A DNA stretch of 64,000 nt. Origin: Lentzea xinjiangensis. Lineage in GTDB: Bacteria > Actinomycetota > Actinomycetes > Mycobacteriales > Pseudonocardiaceae. Below, in pieces: positions 59,856 to 64,000 of the stretch. The notes under the pieces are model-generated. The model saw nothing but the letters and a program-made list of their open reading frames with translations, was not told where the DNA came from and searched no databases. Where the stretch lies: positions 248,001 to 312,000 of the forward strand of contig NZ_FOFR01000005.1 in the NCBI RefSeq assembly GCF_900110955.1, given 5' to 3'. Every line of letters starts with the position of its first letter. Position 1 is the stretch's first letter. Made by a program: the position numbers and the translations under genes.

Positions 59856-60791
59856 ATGGCTTTGATCGACCCCCCGGTCGTGGACAGGGCGGCCAGGAGG
59901 CACCGCTGGGACACGAAGTTCTCGCCGTACGCGTACGTGACGCCGTACTTCCTGATCTTCGGTGTCTTCGGGCTGTTCCCCCTCCTCTACACCATCTGGG
60001 TCTCGCTGCAGCACCGCAACCTGCTCGACGAGGGCGGCGCGCGCCTGGTCTGGTTCGACAACTACGCGGCACTGCTGGCGGACCCGTACTTCTGGAACGC
60101 CATGGGCAACACGCTCAGCCTGTGGCTGCTCACGACGGTGCCCCAGATCCTGTTCGCGCTGGGGATCGCGGCGCTGCTCAACCGCAAGGTGCGGACCCGC
60201 ACGCTGTTCCGGATGGGCGTGATCCTGCCGAACATCACGTCGGTCGCCGCCGTGACGATCATCTTCGCGCAGCTGTTCGGGCGGGACTTCGGCCTCGTCA
60301 ACTGGGTGCTGGACCTCTTCGGCGCCGGGCAGATCGACTGGCAGGCCGGCACGGCCACCTCGCACATCGCGATCGCGGTGATGGTGGTGTGGCGCTGGAC
60401 CGGCTACCACGCGCTGATCTTCCTGGCGTCCATGCAGGCGATCACGCCCAGCCTGTACGAAGCGGCCACCCTGGACGGTGCGAACGGCTGGCAGCAGTTC
60501 TGGCGGATCACGGTGCCGTTGCTGCGGCCGCAGATCATCTTCACCACGATCATCGCGACCACCGGCAACATGCGGCTGCTCGCCGAGCCGCTGCTGTTCA
60601 ACCCCGGCGCCGCGGCCGCGACCGGCGGCTCGGACCGGCAGTTCCAGACCGCCGCGCTGTACCTCTACGAGCAGGGCTTCACGAAGTACGACTTCGGCTA
60701 CAGCTCGGCGATCGCCGTCGTGCTGGCGATCGCCACGATCATCGTCGCCGGGCTCGGTTACCTGGTGACCAAACGGATCCAGACGGAGTGA
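59856..60791 (+). CDS. Sugar ABC transporter permease (MalF/CebF type)
   Basis: 311 residues with six membrane helices. The first (PYFLIFGVFGLFPLLYTIWVSLQ) is followed by a periplasmic region. The ABC-ATPase coupling loop lies near residues 205-225 (LYEAATLDGANGWQQFWRITVP, the EAA motif). It begins nine bases after the binding-protein stop. Like other ceb-type importers, the operon has no ATPase gene, which suggests a shared MsiK-type ATPase encoded elsewhere. Confidence 0.93.
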   Translation: MALIDPPVVDRAARRHRWDTKFSPYAYVTPYFLIFGVFGLFPLLYTIWVSLQHRNLLDEGGARLVWFDNYAALLADPYFWNAMGNTLSLWLLTTVPQILFALGIAALLNRKVRTRTLFRMGVILPNITSVAAVTIIFAQLFGRDFGLVNWVLDLFGAGQIDWQAGTATSHIAIAVMVVWRWTGYHALIFLASMQAITPSLYEAATLDGANGWQQFWRITVPLLRPQIIFTTIIATTGNMRLLAEPLLFNPGAAAATGGSDRQFQTAALYLYEQGFTKYDFGYSSAIAVVLAIATIIVAGLGYLVTKRIQTE

Positions 60792-60798
60792 GGAACCC

Positions 60799-61686
60799 AT
60801 GACCGCAGTGCTGGATCCTCCCGCGCCGGTGCGTCCCGCCCCCGCGGCGGGGCGGGCGCGCAGGCTGGTCAAGCGAGTCGCCGGGCCGTGGACGTACGCC
60901 GCGCTGATCGCCGTGCTGGCGGGCTCCGCCTTCCCGGTGTACTGGTCGTTCGTGGTGTCGTCGCAGACACCGGACGCGATCGACAGCGTGCCGCCGGTGC
61001 TGGTGCCGGGTGGTCACCTGTTCGAGAACATCGCCAGGGTCTTCGACACCACGGACTTCGCCCTGGCGCTGACCAACTCGATCATCGTCTCCGGCACCGT
61101 GACGGTGTCGGTGGTGCTGTTCTCGACGCTGGCCGGCTTCGCGTTCGCCAAGATGCGCTTCCGCGGCCGCAACGTGCTGCTGCTGCTCGTCATCGCCACC
61201 CAGGCCATCCCGACCGAGCTCGGCATCATCCCGCTCTACATGATGATGAGCGAGTTCGGCTGGGCCGGCGAGATCCACGCGGTGATCGTGCCGGGCCTGG
61301 TGACCGCGTTCGGCGTGTTCTTCATGCGCCAGTACTTCGAGCGGGCGATCCCGGACGAGCTGCTCGAGGCGGGCAGGATGGACGGCTGTCACTCGCTGCG
61401 CCTGTTCTGGCACGTGGCGCTGCCGGCGGCACGGCCGGCGGCGGCGGTGCTCGGGCTGTTCACGTTCATGCAGGCGTGGAACGACTTCTTCTGGCCGCTC
61501 GTCGTGCTGGTGCCGGAGAACCCGACCGTGCAGACCGCTCTGTCCACTTTGGCCAGCGGTTACACCACCGACTACACGCTGGTGCTGACCGCCGCGACGA
61601 TCGGCACGGTCCCCGTGCTGGCCGTGTTCCTGTTGTTCGGCCGCCAGATCGTCGGCGGCATCATGTCGGGCGCCGTCAAGGGCTGA
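60799..61686 (+). CDS. Sugar ABC transporter permease (MalG/CebG type)
   Basis: 295 residues with six membrane helices. A short Pro/Ala-rich N-terminus precedes TYAALIAVLAGSAFPVYWSFVVSS. The EAA coupling loop is LLEAGRMDGCHSLRLFWHVALP near 188-210. It pairs with the preceding permease and starts seven bases after it behind GAGGAA. Confidence 0.93.
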   Translation: MTAVLDPPAPVRPAPAAGRARRLVKRVAGPWTYAALIAVLAGSAFPVYWSFVVSSQTPDAIDSVPPVLVPGGHLFENIARVFDTTDFALALTNSIIVSGTVTVSVVLFSTLAGFAFAKMRFRGRNVLLLLVIATQAIPTELGIIPLYMMMSEFGWAGEIHAVIVPGLVTAFGVFFMRQYFERAIPDELLEAGRMDGCHSLRLFWHVALPAARPAAAVLGLFTFMQAWNDFFWPLVVLVPENPTVQTALSTLASGYTTDYTLVLTAATIGTVPVLAVFLLFGRQIVGGIMSGAVKG

Positions 61687-61706
61687 CCCTCCCAGAGGAG
61701 ATCGTT

Positions 61707-63056
61707 GTGAGTTTTCCGGCCGGCTTCCGCTGGGGTGTGGCGACCTCGGCATACCAGATCGAAGGGGCGGCGCGGCTCGACGGCCGCGGTCCGTCCATCT
61801 GGGACACGTTCGCGGCGGTACCGGGAGCCGTCGCGAACGGCGACACCGGTGACGTGGCGGCGGACCACTACCACCGCTGGCCAGAGGACGTGCGGCTGCT
61901 CGCCGACCTGGGGGTCGACGCGTACCGCTTCTCCGTCTCGTGGTCGCGGGTCCTGCCGGACGGCCGCGGCCGGATCGAGCAGCGGGGTCTCGACTTCTAC
62001 CGGCGGCTCGTCGAGGCGTTGCTGAGCAACGGCATCGAGCCGTTCCTCACGCTCTACCACTGGGACCTGCCGCAGGCGCTGGAGGACGAGGGCGGGTGGC
62101 GCAACCGCGACACCTCGGGCTGGTTCGCCGACTACGCCGCGACGGTGCACGAGGCCCTCGGTGACGTCGTGACGAAGTGGACCACGTTGAACGAGCCGTA
62201 CTGCTCCTCGGTCGTGGGCTACGGCGAAGGCCGGCACGCGCCGGGTGCGCGCGAAGGCCACGGCGCGCTCGCGGCGGCGCACCACCTGCTGCTGGGGCAC
62301 GGTCTCGCCGTGCAGGCCATGCGCGCCAACGGCACGCCCGGCCACGAGTTCGGCATCGTGCTCAACCAGTCCCCCACCGTCCCGGTGACCGGCTCCCCCG
62401 CCGACGTGGCCGCGGCCAGCCGGCAGGACTGCCTGCTGCGCAGGCAGTTCACCGACCCGTTGTTCGGCGGGGCGTACCCGGACGAGATGATCTCGATGTT
62501 CGGCGAGATCACCGACTTCTCGTTCCGGCACGACGGCGACCTGGCGGTCATCGGCGAACCGCTCGACTACGTCGGCCTCAACTACTACTACCGGCTGCAC
62601 GTGGCCGACGCGCCGCACCGGGAGTCCGACCCCGCCAAGCGCACGGCCCACGACATCGGCGTCGACACGACCCGGCTCCCGGACGTCCCCCGCACCGGCA
62701 TGGGCTGGCCGGTGGAACCCGAGGGCCTCACCACCGCGCTGACGGACCTCAAGGACCGCCACCCCGACCTGCCGCCCGTCTACGTCACGGAGAACGGCTG
62801 CGTCTACCCGGACACGGAGGGCTTCGAGGACACCGACCGCATCGCCTACCTCCGCGACCACATCGCCGCGGCACAGGCGGCCGCGGAGGCGGGGGTGGAC
62901 CTCCGCGGTTACTTCTGCTGGTCACTGCTCGACAACTTCGAGTGGGCGCACGGCTACAAGCACCGGTTCGGCCTGATCCACGTCGACTACCGGACCCAGG
63001 AGCGCACCCCGCGGGCGAGCTACCACTGGTACCGCTCGTTCATCAAGGGCCGCTAG
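61707..63056 (+). CDS. Beta-glucosidase, glycoside hydrolase family 1 (BglC-like)
   Basis: 449-residue cytoplasmic glycosidase expected to split imported cellobiose or related beta-glucosides. It shows FPAGFRWGVATSAYQIEGAA at the start, DHYHRWPEDVRLLADLGVDAYRFSVSWSRV, and LYHWDLPQALEDEGGW. The acid/base Glu is in TLNEPY near residue 163 and the nucleophile Glu in VTENG near 362. SLLDNFEWAHGYKHRFGLIHVD is the C-terminal aglycone/glycone pocket. GTG at 61707 has AGAGGAG seven bases upstream. Last gene of the importer operon. Confidence 0.95.
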   Translation: MSFPAGFRWGVATSAYQIEGAARLDGRGPSIWDTFAAVPGAVANGDTGDVAADHYHRWPEDVRLLADLGVDAYRFSVSWSRVLPDGRGRIEQRGLDFYRRLVEALLSNGIEPFLTLYHWDLPQALEDEGGWRNRDTSGWFADYAATVHEALGDVVTKWTTLNEPYCSSVVGYGEGRHAPGAREGHGALAAAHHLLLGHGLAVQAMRANGTPGHEFGIVLNQSPTVPVTGSPADVAAASRQDCLLRRQFTDPLFGGAYPDEMISMFGEITDFSFRHDGDLAVIGEPLDYVGLNYYYRLHVADAPHRESDPAKRTAHDIGVDTTRLPDVPRTGMGWPVEPEGLTTALTDLKDRHPDLPPVYVTENGCVYPDTEGFEDTDRIAYLRDHIAAAQAAAEAGVDLRGYFCWSLLDNFEWAHGYKHRFGLIHVDYRTQERTPRASYHWYRSFIKGR

Positions 63057-63130
63057 CCGGGCAGCTCCCCGCCGGAGTGGTCAGGCCGAGCAGGTAGCCG
63101 TTGACGCCACCGCGTGCGGGTAGGCGATGT

Positions 63131-63214
63131 GCCCCATCCCCCGTACGCCCGCAACGCGGTGTCGCGCGGCGCCTGCCGGTGGACGCCGACAGGCCGGGCG
63201 TACGGGGTGGTGGG
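63131..63214. repeat. Long imperfect inverted repeat after the beta-glucosidase
   Basis: Core arms ccccgtacgcccg (63139-63151) and its exact complement (63195-63207) are extended outward by pairing of cccca with tgggg. The 43-base interior can fold further (gcctg with caggc). It lies in the 190-base gap between the beta-glucosidase and the convergent membrane protein, so a terminator or structured RNA is possible. Confidence 0.7.
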
Positions 63215-63246
63215 GCTGCGCGCTGAGCACCGGGTCGCCGAGATGC

Positions 63247-63897
63247 CTATGCCGTGGTCGTTCCTCCACGTCCGCCGGCCGTGCCAAGCTGCCGGTCGTG
63301 GATCCGGCGCCACACGAGCAGTGAGATGACCGCGCCGCACAGGCACAAGAACATGTCCCACTGCGTGTCCCACTGATCGCCTTGCGTGCCGAGGAAGTCG
63401 TCCGCCCCACTGCCCAGGACCACCGCGCTGAACCACTCGACGAACTCGAAGCAGGCGCTGATCGCGAGGCAGACGCACACCGAGAGGAACGCGACCCAGC
63501 CGCCCGGCCTCAACGGGGTTCGGCGCAGCAGCACCTCCCGCACCGCCACCGCGGGCACGAAACCCTGCACCACGTGGGCGAACCGGTCGTAGTTGTTGCG
63601 CCGCGTCCCCAGCCACTGCTGCACCCACTCCCCGAGCGGTGTCTCGGCATAGGTGTGTTGCCCGCCGTAGCAGAGCACCAGTGCGTGCACCACCAGCAGC
63701 CAGCACAGCAACCTGGTCAACGGGAACCGCTTGCGCAGCGCGATCACCAGCGGCAGCCCGGCGAGCACCCAGACGACCTCCAGGGCCCAGGTGCCCACCG
63801 ACTTCGCCAGCACCCCGGTCGTCACCAGCGCGACGACCACCACGCCCGCCAGCAGCCACCCCTCGGCCCGGCCCGGTCCGCGCACCGCGTTCTCCAT
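63247..63897 (-). CDS. DUF2238 (YjdF-type) membrane protein
   Basis: 216-residue protein with about six membrane helices. The pattern ALVLCYGGQHTYAETPLGEWVQQWLGTRRNNYDRFAHVVQGFVPAVAVREVLLR (residues about 75-128) and FEFVEWFSAVVLGSGADDFLGTQGDQWDTQWDM (about 150-182) is that of the DUF2238/YjdF family. Its conserved His, Tyr, Arg and Asp residues lie near the membrane surface. Function unknown. ATG at 63897. No link to the neighbouring sugar operon is evident. Confidence 0.88.
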   Translation of the reverse strand: MENAVRGPGRAEGWLLAGVVVVALVTTGVLAKSVGTWALEVVWVLAGLPLVIALRKRFPLTRLLCWLLVVHALVLCYGGQHTYAETPLGEWVQQWLGTRRNNYDRFAHVVQGFVPAVAVREVLLRRTPLRPGGWVAFLSVCVCLAISACFEFVEWFSAVVLGSGADDFLGTQGDQWDTQWDMFLCLCGAVISLLVWRRIHDRQLGTAGGRGGTTTA

Positions 63898-63958
63898 GCC
63901 GGAGCAATCTAGTGGCGCGGACAGGGTGGCTCACGCCGCGGGGCGCGTCGACGCCCGT

Positions 63959-64000
63959 TCACAGCTCGGTGTTGATGATGGCCTCCACCAGCACCTCGCC
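63959..64000 (-). CDS. C-terminal end of an unidentified protein (partial)
   Basis: Only 13 codons and a TGA are inside the window. They read GEVLVEAIINTEL and have strong third-position GC. The rest lies beyond the right edge, so the product cannot be named. It could be chance, but the gap to the DUF2238 start is short and the codon use is typical. Confidence 0.4.
   Translation of the reverse strand, partial: GEVLVEAIINTEL

Noticed and set aside
1..64000. Insertion sequences, prophage, CRISPR arrays, tRNA or rRNA genes
   Set aside because: I looked for transposase or integrase motifs, regularly spaced repeats and tRNA-like cloverleaf ends and found none I could support.

Overview
The window comes from a high-GC actinomycete. 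GC is very high at third codon positions, GTG and TTG starts are common, and many genes overlap by 4 bases. The gene content (SARP/AfsR-type regulators, a Cvn conservon, an FxSxx-COOH-type peptide system, a hybrid NRPS/PKS and a ceb-like sugar operon) fits a filamentous genus of the Pseudonocardiales/Streptomycetales type. I cannot fix the genus. I see no tRNA, rRNA, CRISPR array or transposase.

Layout. (1) 1-12544, minus strand: one tightly overlapping operon running leftwards. It starts with a type II thioesterase, then two C-A-T NRPS modules, a KS-AT-ACP PKS module, and an NRPS protein cut by the window edge. That last protein has C, an FkbH-N-terminal-like domain, T and a second C, with no adenylation domain. 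(2) 12682-18873, minus: two large ATPase/BTAD regulators, probably for this cluster. (3) 19155-23002, plus: a peptide locus that may be two systems in tandem. A 48-residue secreted Cys-containing peptide is followed by SdpA-like and SdpB-like proteins. Next come a 63-residue FxSxx-COOH-type precursor and a stand-alone HExxH peptide-hydroxylase-like protein. (4) 23010-30209, minus and convergent with (3): a three-gene NTP-dependent conflict-type system. It encodes a vWA/NB-ARC/TPR protein of FxsT type, a MoxR-type AAA ATPase, and a VMAP protein carrying a nucleotide-cyclase-like domain with its key residues intact.

(5) 30531-31589: a Crp/Fnr regulator and a small membrane protein. (6) 31631-48497: a Wzx/Wzy-type cell-surface polysaccharide cluster. 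It has a UDP-GlcNAc 2-epimerase, a deacetylase, a ligase/polymerase, a chain-length protein, a flippase, several glycosyltransferases, an initiating sugar-phosphate transferase, a lipoprotein glycosidase, an FAD enzyme and a secreted lysyl-oxidase-like protein. (7) 48888-51355: an ABBA-type indole prenyltransferase and a tryptophanase, a small prenyl-indole unit closed by a strong terminator. (8) 51426-55321, minus: a complete cvnABCD conservon. (9) 55958-57202: a secreted PHB-depolymerase-like esterase. (10) 57325-63056: a LacI regulator diverging from a cellobiose-type ABC importer (binding protein and two permeases) and a GH1 beta-glucosidase. (11) 63247-64000: a DUF2238-type membrane protein and the last codons of a further minus-strand gene.

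The most novel part is 19155-30209. Two peptide systems (Sdp-like and FxSxx/HExxH-like) lie next to each other on one strand, both with a TTA codon, and face a ternary vWA-MoxR-VMAP system. The radical SAM partner FxsB that usually accompanies FxSxx-COOH peptides is not visible in the window. All family assignments were made by reading the translated sequence, without database searches.
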